This document shows positions 1 to 6,526 of a DNA stretch of 8,839 nt, in pieces. The stretch is from the NCBI GenBank assembly GCA_005776735.1, contig SXOM01000119.1, positions 1 to 8,839 of the forward strand, read 5' to 3'. Origin of the DNA: Pseudomonadota bacterium. Lineage in GTDB: Bacteria > Myxococcota_A > UBA796 > SXON01. Every line of letters begins with the position of its first letter. Position 1 is the first letter of the stretch. The notes beneath the pieces are model-generated. The model saw nothing but the letters and a program-made list of their open reading frames with translations. It was not told the DNA's origin and ran no database searches. A program made the translations under genes and the position numbers.

Positions 1-1051
1 CCGCGAGGTACTCGAGGATGCGCTGCTTGACCTTTTCGAGCCCATAATGGTCGGCGTCGAGGATGCGCCCGGCCTCGAGCACGTCCATCACGTCTTCGGT
101 CTGGGTGGACCAGGGCAGCTCGATGAGCCAGTCGATGTAGGTGCGGCTCACGGTGTACTCGGCGGCGCCCGGGCTCATCCGGCTCATCCGCTTGAGTTCC
201 TTGTACGCCACCTTTTCGACGTCCTTGGGCATGCGGGCCTTCTTGATGCCCTTCTTGAGCTCTTCGAACTCCTCCTGGCGGTCGTCGGTCTCGCCGAGCT
301 CCTTCTGGATGGCCTTGAGCTGCTCGCGCAAGAAATACTCGCGCTGCGCCTTGTCCATCTCGCCCTTGACCTCGGTCTGGATCTTGTTGCTGAGCTCGAG
401 GACCTGGATCTCCTTGTTCAGAAGCGCGATGACCTTGGTCATCCGCTCCTTGGTGTCGAGCGTGTCGAGCAGGTCCTGCTTCTCTTCGACGCCGATCGCG
501 AGGTTGCTCGCGACGATGTCGGCGAGGATGCCGGGGTTGTCGATGCTGCGCACCAGGAAGCTCGCTTCGGACGGGATGTGCGGGCTCAGATCGATGATCT
601 TCTGGGCGAGCTCGCGCATCGTCGCCATGAGCGACTCGAGCTCGGGCGTGGCCTCCTGCGATTCCGGGTACACCCGCACGTGCGCCGTGAGCGTGGGCGA
701 GGTCGTGTTCCACCGCTCGACCTTCACGCGGCTGAGGCCCTGGATGATGACGTTGAGCTTGTTGCCCGGCATCTTCACCGACTTGAGGATCTTCACCACC
801 GTGCCCGTGAGGTACAGCTCGGAGGTGTCGGGGTCCTCGTTCTTGGCGTCCTGCTGCGCGACGATGCCGAGCAGCTTGTCGCCGGCGAGCGCCCGCTCGA
901 CCGCTTCGAGCGACTTGTCGCGCCCGACGTTGATCGGGAACGCCAACACCGGGAAGATGACCGTGTTTCGGATGGCGAGGATCGGAAGATCGAGCTCGGA
1001 AGGCAGATTCGGCGGGGCGCCCTGTTCGTAGCTGGGCGGATCGAAGGCCAT
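1..1051 (-). CDS. lon: Lon ATP-dependent protease, N-terminal 350 residues (cut by window edge)
   Basis: This is the start of the cytosolic ATP-dependent serine protease Lon, which degrades misfolded and regulatory proteins. Residues about 22-215 are the LON substrate-binding domain, opening with LPILAIRNTVIFP and followed by NVGRDKSLEAVERAL. Residues about 215-260 are the charged helical linker with the family hallmark QREYFLREQLKAIQKELG. The stretch RTYIDWLIELPW (303-314) and DADHYGLEKVKQRILEYLA (332-350) sits just before the AAA+ Walker A motif, which lies outside the window together with the Ser-Lys protease domain. The ATG at 1051 is preceded by AGGAG (1056-1060) four bases upstream. The QQD..NEDPDTSELYLTGTV segment (from residue 66) resembles Lon of Bacteroidota and myxobacteria. 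It diverges from the NmrA-like gene. Identity is close to certain; whether this is the housekeeping copy or a second paralogue cannot be told here. Confidence 0.97.
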   Translation of the reverse strand, partial: MAFDPPSYEQGAPPNLPSELDLPILAIRNTVIFPVLAFPINVGRDKSLEAVERALAGDKLLGIVAQQDAKNEDPDTSELYLTGTVVKILKSVKMPGNKLNVIIQGLSRVKVERWNTTSPTLTAHVRVYPESQEATPELESLMATMRELAQKIIDLSPHIPSEASFLVRSIDNPGILADIVASNLAIGVEEKQDLLDTLDTKERMTKVIALLNKEIQVLELSNKIQTEVKGEMDKAQREYFLREQLKAIQKELGETDDRQEEFEELKKGIKKARMPKDVEKVAYKELKRMSRMSPGAAEYTVSRTYIDWLIELPWSTQTEDVMDVLEAGRILDADHYGLEKVKQRILEYLA

Positions 1052-1072
1052 GGGTCTCCTGTCGTTCTGCCC

Positions 1073-1100
1073 AAGGTATCCCCCGGCGGGTGCCGGACAA
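1073..1100 (-). promoter_or_regulatory. candidate sigma-70-type promoter of lon
   Basis: Reading on the minus strand, TTGTCC (1100-1095) and TACCTT (1078-1073) are separated by 16 bases. This would place transcription start about 15 bases before the lon ATG, leaving room for the AGGAG ribosome site. The match to TTGACA/TATAAT is only partial. A small palindrome, CCGGC-GGGT-GCCGG (1083-1096), lies across the spacer and the -35 box and could be an operator, though such palindromes are common at this GC content. No CIRCE-type heat-shock operator was seen. Confidence 0.3.
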
Positions 1101-1117
1101 GGGCCCTGTCGGGGGAT

Positions 1118-1156
1118 GCGCCGCGACCGTCCCGAAGCGAGCGGGGTCCGGCGCGC
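1118..1156 (+). repeat. dispersed intergenic hairpin repeat, copy A
   Basis: The 20-base core GCGCCGCGACCGTCCCGAAG (1118-1137) is identical to cores at 8741-8760 (+) and 6047-6066 (minus strand). Copy A and the copy at 8741-8779 stay matched over 39 bases with only three differences, all at 1138-1140. The element folds on itself: GCGCCG (1118-1123) pairs with CGGCGC (1149-1154), and GACC (1125-1128) pairs with GGTC (1145-1148), with one bulged C and a 16-base loop. It lies between the divergent lon and NmrA-like genes. It resembles REP-type palindromic units in size and placement; no known family is assigned. Confidence 0.75.
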
Positions 1157-1182
1157 ATCCCGCCGCGAGGTTAGGCGCCCGC

Positions 1183-2190
1183 ATGATCCTCGTCACCGGC
1201 GCCACCGGGCGGTTGGGCACCCAGATCGTCCGTGTCCTCCGCTCCGTGGGCCTCGATGTCCGCTGCCTGGTGCGCAAGGGCAGCGAGTACTACTGGCTCA
1301 ACGACACCGGCGCGGCCTACTTCTTCGGCGACCTGCGCGACCCCGCGAGCGTGGGCCGGGCGCTGCGCGACGTGCGGTACGTCGTGGCCGCGCACGGCGT
1401 GCGCGTGGAGCGCACGGACAACGACCACAAGCGGGTCGACGCCGACGGGTCGATCACGCTCTTCCACGCGGCCAAGGAGCGCGGGGTCGAGCACGTCGTG
1501 TACGTGTCCTGTGCCGGCGTCGAGAGCGCGGATCAGGCCCCGCTCTTCACGGCCAAACGGGCCGCCGAGGAGGCCCTGGTGGGCTCCGGGCTCGGCTACA
1601 CCATCCTGCGCCCCGGCCTCTACGTCCAGAACTTCGCCGACCTCGCGCGCCGGGTCGAGCGCAACGGGAACGTCTTCCTCCCCGGCGACGCGGCCACCCT
1701 GGTCAGCCCGGTCCACACCCGCGACGTGGCCCTGATGGCGCTCGCGGCGCTCGACCTCCCCGCGCTGCGCAACGTGGCCGTCCGCGTCGGCGGCCCCGAG
1801 ACGATGACGGTGGGCGATGCGTTCGCGCGGATGTGCCGGGTCAACGGCCTGCCTGATGCGCACTGGGCGCTCCCGCCGGCCGCGCTCCGTGCGCTCGGCA
1901 AGCTCGCCCGCCCCGCGGGCCGGCGGTGGCGCAACCGGGCCGAAGCGCTCGCGGTGCACTACGCCCACCCGAGCGCGGTCGACGGCGCGGAGATGGCGGC
2001 GCTCTTCGGCGTCCCGTTCACCGCCTACGACGAAGCGGCGCGCGTGGCCTTCACCGATCGCCACCCGTCCGAAGACCCGACCGCGCGCGACGAGAAGGTG
2101 GTGCACCGGCAGTTCACCGCCACCATCTACGAGCCGGGCGTGATCAGTTGGGACGATCTTCCGGCGGGTCCGCCTCCGCGCCGAGACTGA
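1183..2190 (+). CDS. NmrA-like NAD(P)-binding protein (atypical short-chain dehydrogenase family)
   Basis: The 335-residue product has a Rossmann fold with the dinucleotide motif GATGRLG at residues 6-12, then RCLVRK (27-32) and GDLRDPAS (49-56), as in the NmrA/atypical SDR group. The strand VVYVSCAGV (105-113) and the stretch TILRPGLYVQNFA (140-152) are also typical. The catalytic YxxxK is not intact: Lys125 is present but position 121 is Leu. It may therefore be a redox-sensing or regulatory NAD(P) binder, or a reductase that does not use the usual Tyr. The C-terminal 100 residues are less conserved in appearance. The ATG at 1183 starts directly at the first beta strand. A GTG at 1090 is in frame, but it would translate through the intergenic repeat, so it was rejected. 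Ribosome site is weak (AGG at 1173-1175). Probably cytosolic; substrate unknown. Confidence 0.85.
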   Translation: MILVTGATGRLGTQIVRVLRSVGLDVRCLVRKGSEYYWLNDTGAAYFFGDLRDPASVGRALRDVRYVVAAHGVRVERTDNDHKRVDADGSITLFHAAKERGVEHVVYVSCAGVESADQAPLFTAKRAAEEALVGSGLGYTILRPGLYVQNFADLARRVERNGNVFLPGDAATLVSPVHTRDVALMALAALDLPALRNVAVRVGGPETMTVGDAFARMCRVNGLPDAHWALPPAALRALGKLARPAGRRWRNRAEALAVHYAHPSAVDGAEMAALFGVPFTAYDEAARVAFTDRHPSEDPTARDEKVVHRQFTATIYEPGVISWDDLPAGPPPRRD

Positions 2191-3385
2191 GGCGCCGCCG
2201 CGCTTCGTCCACGAACGGCGCCCGCTTGGAGGCCTTGGCGACGAACTTTTCGAGGTGCGGTCGGGCTTCGGCCACGAGACCGAGCGCGGTGAGCGCCTCG
2301 GCGAGCCACCACCAGGTGTCGGTCGGCACCCGCTTGAGGCCGATGGCCGCTTCGAGGGCCTGGCGGGCGCCCGTCGTGTCTCCCCGGGCCAGGAGCGCGG
2401 TGCCGCGCACCCGCAGCGCCGCCGCCGAGGTGCCGAGCGCGTCGGCCGCGAGGTCGACCAGGTCGGGCCGCCCGGCCGCGAGGAGGCGGTCGCCGAAGGT
2501 GCACACGTCGTCCGGGGCGGCGGGCCACCACGTGCGCGCCCCGCGCTGCAGCACCGGCCCCGCCGTCTCCTTGTCGCGCGCCCGGGCGTGGAGCACGCGG
2601 TGGGCGCTCGGCAGCGCCTCCCGGCGCGGCGGCCCGTCCAGGGGAGCGAAGATGGCGTCGCCCACGCCGAGCACCACGCACACGTCGTCGCCGGCGGCGC
2701 GGGCGTTGACCTCGCCGACGTCCAGCCCGATGTCGACCCACACCCCGACCGGGCTCGCGGAGGCTTCGAGCCGGGTGACGAGCTGTTCGGCCAGCTCGTG
2801 GGTGTTGCGCGTGCACTGCCCGGGCAGCGCGCGCGCCGCCTCCAGCGCCGACCCGTACCCCACGTCGGCGCAGATGCGCGCGATCTCGACGCGGGTCTCG
2901 ATGCGGATGCGGGCGTCGCCGAGCGTGGCGACGACGCGCGCCTCGACTTCGTCGTCCCCGTTGCAGACGGCGCTGGCGACGGCGCGCCACAGGCCGACGC
3001 AGGCCCCCGCGCGGACGTCCTGCCGGGGGTCGCGCAGCCCGATGACGACGCGCGTGAACGCTTCGGGGACGCCGAGCGTGCCGCACACTGCGAAGAGGCC
3101 GGTGTTCACTGCCGGATCGACCGCGGCGATCACGCGCAGCCACGCCAGGCGGTCCTCGACCGGGATGGCCTCGAACCGTGGCGAAGCACGGTGCCGGCTC
3201 AGGATGTCGGCGGCCGCCCCCGCCGCCGCGAGGCGGACGCCGGGCGACTTGTCGCCGGTGGCGACCTGGAGCAGGCGCGGGATCGCCGCGGGACCGCCGG
3301 CAGCGGCCAGATCACGGGCGCCCGCGGCGCGCGTGGGCAGGTCGGCCGCGTCCAGCGCCGCCATGGGGTCTTGCGTCTCGGCCAT
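2144..3385 (-). CDS. HEAT-repeat / TPR-repeat protein of unknown function
   Basis: The 413-residue product is mostly helical. Residues about 8-205 look like HEAT/armadillo repeats: helix pairs such as IPRLLQVATGDKSPGVRLAAA (35-55), and blocks around 85-140 and 147-185. Residues about 210-250 form a predicted beta-rich insert (VWVDIGLDVGEVNARAAG, then DDVCVVLGVG). Residues about 297-400 are TPR-like, with ALRVRGTALLARGDTTGARQ (323-342) and WWWLAEALTALGLVAEARPH (358-377). Such repeats act as protein-binding scaffolds; the partner is unknown. No signal peptide is seen, so it is probably cytosolic. The ATG at 3385 was chosen because GGAGG (3394-3398) lies eight bases upstream; the frame is open further, to 3454, without a better ribosome site. 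The 3' end overlaps the convergent NmrA-like gene by 47 bases. Confidence 0.8.
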   Translation of the reverse strand: MAETQDPMAALDAADLPTRAAGARDLAAAGGPAAIPRLLQVATGDKSPGVRLAAAGAAADILSRHRASPRFEAIPVEDRLAWLRVIAAVDPAVNTGLFAVCGTLGVPEAFTRVVIGLRDPRQDVRAGACVGLWRAVASAVCNGDDEVEARVVATLGDARIRIETRVEIARICADVGYGSALEAARALPGQCTRNTHELAEQLVTRLEASASPVGVWVDIGLDVGEVNARAAGDDVCVVLGVGDAIFAPLDGPPRREALPSAHRVLHARARDKETAGPVLQRGARTWWPAAPDDVCTFGDRLLAAGRPDLVDLAADALGTSAAALRVRGTALLARGDTTGARQALEAAIGLKRVPTDTWWWLAEALTALGLVAEARPHLEKFVAKASKRAPFVDEARRRLSLGAEADPPEDRPN

Positions 3386-3393
3386 GGGCTCCG

Positions 3394-3398
3394 CCTCC
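3394..3398 (-). promoter_or_regulatory. ribosome binding site of the HEAT/TPR gene
   Basis: GGAGG on the minus strand, eight bases before the ATG at 3385. It decides this start over the longer open frame to 3454. It is the best Shine-Dalgarno match in the window. Confidence 0.6.
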
Positions 3399-3416
3399 GG
3401 GTCGCCTTGATAACCG

Positions 3417-4592
3417 GTGCGAATGCTCGCCCTGTGGTCGACCTTCGCCTGCACGCCCGACGTGCGCCCCCTCTACGAAGAGGAGCGCGCCCGCGCGCTC
3501 GCGGTGGCCACCGACGCCCCGACGAAGTGGGAGCCCGACCTGGTGATCGGCATCGGCGAAGCGGCGCTCGGCCACGCGGTCGACGCGGCCGGCACCGCGG
3601 CGCTCGAGCGCAACGCGTCGAAGCTGCAGGTCGAGCTCCCGCTCGGCGCCGCCGCCGAGCTCAAGCCGGTGCTCCGCGTCACCAAGGCGGAGCTCGGGCC
3701 CGGTCAGGGTTGCGAGAGCTGCCTGCACTTCGACCTCGACATCAAGGGCGACGTGAAGTGGTCGCTGGGGACGCTCGGGGGCACCTTCCCGCTGGCGGTC
3801 GCGGCGGGCGGGCAGCTCGAGATCGTGGTGGTCGGCGGCACCCAGGTGGTCGCGCGGCCGTTCAAGGTGGGCAAGGTCGAGGTGTCCGGGGGCGACTTCG
3901 GCGCGCTCCGGGTCAACCCGTCCAGTGTCCTCCAGGATTACGTCCGCGCCGCGGTCGGAGAGGCGTTGCCCCCGATCCCGCTGGTCGACCTCGGGCAGGC
4001 AGGCCTGCCGCTGCGCCTGGTGCGGGTGCGCAACGGAAAGGACGCCGTCCGCATCGAGGCGCTCACCGACGTACCCGGCGCCGCGCCCGCGGTGGTCCCC
4101 GACCCCGGCCGGGAAGGGATCCTGGTCGGCATCAGCCAGACCGCGGCGACCGGGCTCTTGCGCCGGGCGGCGTTTCTGCGGGGCCCGCAGGAGTACCAGG
4201 TCGCGGTCGACCCCAAGGCGCTCCGGGTCGACGGCGACCACTTCGCGCTCGACCTGCGGGTGTGGCGCCTGGAGGGCAACGGCTGGTGGCGCGACTACGA
4301 CGTGCAGGGCACCCTGGCCGTCGAGGAGGGCAAGCTCCGCCTCAAGACCGACGAGCGCCTGGTCAAGCAGGTCGACGCGTCCCCCGGCGCCGGCCTCGCC
4401 GACCCGATCGCGGCGCTCCTGGAGACCAAGCTGCTCGAGGTCATCGCCGAGCAGCTCACGCGCACGCTGCCCGCCGCGCGCCGCGAGGAGATCGCCGGCG
4501 TCGGGTTGCGCGCGGTGGCCAACCGCAGCCTGGGCGCCGGCGACACCTTGTTGTTCGGCGGCGAGCTCAAGGTCGTGCGGGCCAAGGACTGA
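3417..4592 (+). CDS. putative lipoprotein of unknown function, paired with the SGNH gene
   Basis: The 391-residue product is not recognised. It starts MRMLALWSTFACTPDV, which could be a very short lipoprotein signal with Cys12 as the acylated residue. The -3 to -1 residues T-F-A fit the lipobox poorly. An in-frame TAA at 3411-3413 means translation can only begin at GTG 3417 or ATG 3423; GTG was chosen because it supplies the Arg of the signal n-region. No Shine-Dalgarno is visible. The mature part alternates long beta strands (LDLRVWRLEG, KLQVELPLGAAAELKPVLRV) with amphipathic helices (LLETKLLEVIAEQLTRTL). This could suit a lipid-binding beta-rich (TULIP-like) fold, but that is a guess from pattern only. 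A Cys pair occurs at GCESCLHF. The stop is 2 bases before the SGNH gene start, so the two are probably cotranscribed and may act together in the envelope. Confidence 0.75.
   Translation: MRMLALWSTFACTPDVRPLYEEERARALAVATDAPTKWEPDLVIGIGEAALGHAVDAAGTAALERNASKLQVELPLGAAAELKPVLRVTKAELGPGQGCESCLHFDLDIKGDVKWSLGTLGGTFPLAVAAGGQLEIVVVGGTQVVARPFKVGKVEVSGGDFGALRVNPSSVLQDYVRAAVGEALPPIPLVDLGQAGLPLRLVRVRNGKDAVRIEALTDVPGAAPAVVPDPGREGILVGISQTAATGLLRRAAFLRGPQEYQVAVDPKALRVDGDHFALDLRVWRLEGNGWWRDYDVQGTLAVEEGKLRLKTDERLVKQVDASPGAGLADPIAALLETKLLEVIAEQLTRTLPAARREEIAGVGLRAVANRSLGAGDTLLFGGELKVVRAKD
4584..4588 (+). promoter_or_regulatory. ribosome binding site of the SGNH gene inside the upstream reading frame
   Basis: AAGGA sits six bases before GTG 4595 and inside the last codons of the lipoprotein gene, which stops at 4592. 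This arrangement suggests translational coupling and supports the GTG start. Confidence 0.5.
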
Positions 4593-4594
4593 GC

Positions 4595-6007
4595 GTGGCG
4601 CCCGCCACCCGCCCCCGGTGGCGCCGCCTGCTCGTCGGCGTGGCGGTCGCGTCGGCGCTCCTCGCCGCCGGGGAGGTCGGCTTCCGACTCGTGCCGCCGC
4701 CTGCCGTGGGCGACGTCCCCGCAGCCCAGGCGGGCGACGACACGTTGATGAACGGGAACCCCTGGTTGTTGTGGGAGCTCGTTCCGGGCGACCACGTCGA
4801 GCGAGGGGGGCACGTCCACGTCAACGCGGCGGGGTTTCGCGACCGGGACCGGGGCCCCAAGACGCGCCCCCGGGCGCTCGCGCTCGGCGACAGCTCGGTC
4901 TACGGGTTCGGCAACGACGACGACGAGGTGTTCACGGCGCGGCTCGAGGCGCGCCTCGACGCCGACTTCGTCAACGGCGGCGTTCCCGGCTACTCGAGCT
5001 TCCAGGCGCTCAACCTGCTTCAGGGGCGCGGCCTCGCGCTCGATCCGGACGTGCTGCTGGTCGCGACGTTGTGGTCCGACAACAACTTCGACAGCTTCCG
5101 CGATCGGGACCTCCTGGCCGACTACGCGGGATGGTCGCGCACGCCCACGGCGCGGCTACGCGCCGCGTTGTCGGGGTCGGCGCTGTTTCGGGGGCTGGAC
5201 TGGCACCTGCGCGTCGCGCCCGCCGGCGCGCGTGCCCGCACGGTCGGGTGGCAGGTCGGCGGGGACGACCCCCGCTCCGGCAACCGCCGCGTCGCTTTGG
5301 ACGACTACGCCGCCAACCTGGACAGCTTCTGCACGATCATGGCGGCGCGGGGGGGCGGGGTGGTCTTCCTGCTGCTCCCGAACCGGGAGGACATCGCCGC
5401 GTTGTCGGCCGACCCGGCGTGGGGGCCCTACCGCGACACCATGCGCGCGGCGGCGGCGCGCTGCGCCGCGCCGTTGGTCGACGGGCCCGCCGCCTTCCGC
5501 GCGAGCGGTCGGAGCGCCGACGCCCTCTTCCTCGACCTGATGCACCCGACGCCGGTCGGGCACGCCCTCTTGGCCGACGCGGTGGAGACCACGCTGCGGG
5601 CGGTTTCGTGGCCGGCCACCCCGCTGCGCGCCCGCGCTCCCCACGGGCCTGCCACACCGGGTCCCGACCGCTTCGAGGGCCACGGCACCGCCGCCGAAGC
5701 GGCCGACAAGCGGCCCGAAGCCGTGCACCTGGTCTTGACGCTCCCCGCCGAGGCGCGCCCCATGGTGGTCGACGTACGCGACGCCGACCAGCCGGGCGCC
5801 GAGGCCCTCGGCAGCGGCCCCGTGGCGGCCGAGGCCGCGGCGGACGGTGCGGCGGAGCTCGTGGTGAACCTGTCGCGCCGCCCCGCCCGCGTGCGCGTCG
5901 GCCTCGCGATCGACCGCGCGCCGACCGGCCCCGGCCCGGAGGATGTGCGCCGCGACGTGGGCCCGCTGGTGCTCGACGGGGGGGCGCTGGCGGTGGATCT
6001 GCGGTGA
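4595..6007 (+). CDS. membrane-anchored SGNH/GDSL-type hydrolase with an extra C-terminal region
   Basis: The 470-residue product opens with a basic stretch (RPRWRR) and a hydrophobic segment at residues 12-25, probably an uncleaved anchor or signal peptide, placing the rest in the periplasm. Three SGNH blocks are intact: LALGDSSVYG with nucleophile Ser100 (block I), SDNN at 161-164 supplying the Asn (block III), and DLMHPTPVGH with Asp314 and His317 (block V). The second block is NGGVPGYSS at 127-135. The family hydrolyses or transfers ester-linked acyl groups on lipids, polysaccharides or glycans; the substrate here is unknown. Residues about 345-470 lie beyond the usual SGNH domain and look beta-rich (PMVVDVRDAD, AELVVNLSRRPARVRVGLAI). 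The GTG start follows AAGGA by six bases and the upstream stop by two. The frame is open far upstream on GC grounds only. Confidence 0.88.
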   Translation: MAPATRPRWRRLLVGVAVASALLAAGEVGFRLVPPPAVGDVPAAQAGDDTLMNGNPWLLWELVPGDHVERGGHVHVNAAGFRDRDRGPKTRPRALALGDSSVYGFGNDDDEVFTARLEARLDADFVNGGVPGYSSFQALNLLQGRGLALDPDVLLVATLWSDNNFDSFRDRDLLADYAGWSRTPTARLRAALSGSALFRGLDWHLRVAPAGARARTVGWQVGGDDPRSGNRRVALDDYAANLDSFCTIMAARGGGVVFLLLPNREDIAALSADPAWGPYRDTMRAAAARCAAPLVDGPAAFRASGRSADALFLDLMHPTPVGHALLADAVETTLRAVSWPATPLRARAPHGPATPGPDRFEGHGTAAEAADKRPEAVHLVLTLPAEARPMVVDVRDADQPGAEALGSGPVAAEAAADGAAELVVNLSRRPARVRVGLAIDRAPTGPGPEDVRRDVGPLVLDGGALAVDLR

Positions 6008-6022
6008 ACTCGCGGGGGTCGC

Positions 6023-6071
6023 GCCCCGCGCGCCCGCCTCCGCCCGCTTCGGGACGGTCGCGGCGCGGGGC
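6023..6071. terminator. GC-rich inverted repeat between convergent genes, possible bidirectional terminator
   Basis: GCCCCGCGC (6023-6031) and GCGCGGGGC (6063-6071) are perfectly complementary over nine bases, with a 31-base loop that contains most of repeat copy B. The position between the SGNH stop (6007) and the SRPBCC stop (6073) suits a shared terminator. No T tract follows on either strand, so intrinsic termination would be of a non-classical type, or this is only a consequence of the repeat. Confidence 0.3.
6028..6066 (-). repeat. dispersed intergenic hairpin repeat, copy B (inverted)
   Basis: On the minus strand, the 20-base core at 6066-6047 is identical to the cores at 1118 and 8741. 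The part after the core has diverged from the other two and cannot form the same inner GACC/GGTC stem. It shares CGGAGGCGGG (6042-6033) with the flank of copy C (8787-8796), so the arm may have been shortened or rebuilt. It fills most of the 65-base spacer between two convergent genes. Confidence 0.65.
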
Positions 6072-6072
6072 C

Positions 6073-6483
6073 CTACCCCTCGAGCCCGTCGCGTAGGGCG
6101 ACGAGCGCCCGCCGCCAGGCGTCGTCGACCTCCTTGAACACCGCGGCGTCGTCGAACGAATCGCCGGTGTGCACGAGGTTGACCACCGTCTGGTTGCCCT
6201 CGCGCGCCAACGTCCAGGTGAGGGCGGTGGACTTCCACGGCCCGGGGCTGAACTTGTCGAAGTGGATCTCGAGCTTGGACGTGGGCCGTACGGTGTGGAA
6301 CCGCCCGGTCTCGGTGAGCGGGCCTTCGTCGCCTTCGACCGTGATCGACACGCGGCCCGCGGGGGACGCGATGACCGTGGCATCGTCGGCCAACCAGGAC
6401 TTGAGCCCGTCCGGAGTGGTGAGCGCGGCCCAGATGGCGCGCGGGCTGGCTTCGACGCTGATCTGACGGCGAACGGTAGGCAT
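6073..6483 (-). CDS. SRPBCC / AHSA1-like domain protein
   Basis: The 136-residue product has the usual single-domain length of the SRPBCC superfamily (START/Bet v1-like fold with a hydrophobic pocket). It begins VRRQISVEASPRAIWAALTT (4-23), then PDGLKSWL (24-31), the typical first strand and helix of AHSA1-like members. It ends with the long helix VFKEVDDAWRRALVALRDGL (115-134). Strands such as GRVSITVEGDEG (43-54) and TALTWTLAREGNQTVVNLVH (86-105) fit the curved sheet. Members bind hydrophobic ligands or, in the AHA1 group, relate to Hsp90 activation; the ligand here is unknown. It is cytosolic, with no signal peptide. The ATG at 6483 is where homology-like sequence begins; the longer open frame upstream is antisense to the next gene. 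It diverges from the alpha/beta-hydrolase gene across 43 bases. Confidence 0.85.
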   Translation of the reverse strand: MPTVRRQISVEASPRAIWAALTTPDGLKSWLADDATVIASPAGRVSITVEGDEGPLTETGRFHTVRPTSKLEIHFDKFSPGPWKSTALTWTLAREGNQTVVNLVHTGDSFDDAAVFKEVDDAWRRALVALRDGLEG

Positions 6484-6526
6484 CGCGCCGCCGCTTATCG
6501 TGCCCCGCCCGGCTACGCTTGTGTGC
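6484..6526. promoter_or_regulatory. short divergent promoter region
   Basis: Both promoters of the SRPBCC (-) and alpha/beta-hydrolase (+) genes must lie within or overlap these 43 bases and the adjoining coding ends. TACGCT (6514-6519) is a possible -10 box on the + strand, seven bases before ATG 6527. GATAAG is a possible -10 box on the minus strand, about ten bases before ATG 6483. Neither has a convincing -35 box, and no Shine-Dalgarno is seen for the + gene. Confidence 0.25.

Noticed and set aside
175..195. Short direct repeat in lon (ggctcatcc twice)
   Set aside because: It encodes MSRMS in a segment where Lon homologues have a similar basic/Met-Ser pattern; normal coding sequence.
47..1174. 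Plus-strand open frames antisense to lon
   Set aside because: Leu/Asp/Glu/His-rich translation that mirrors lon codons; lon itself is unmistakable on the other strand.
1090..1182. Upstream GTG start for the NmrA-like gene
   Set aside because: It would add 31 residues encoded by repeat copy A and precede the canonical first beta strand; the fold starts at ATG 1183.
2255..4594. A very long open frame on the + strand running into the SGNH gene
   Set aside because: It crosses the antisense of the HEAT/TPR gene and the lipoprotein gene in another frame, and its translation is Arg/Gly/Pro-rich low-complexity. This is expected from high third-position GC. Only the part from GTG 4595 has protein-like sequence.
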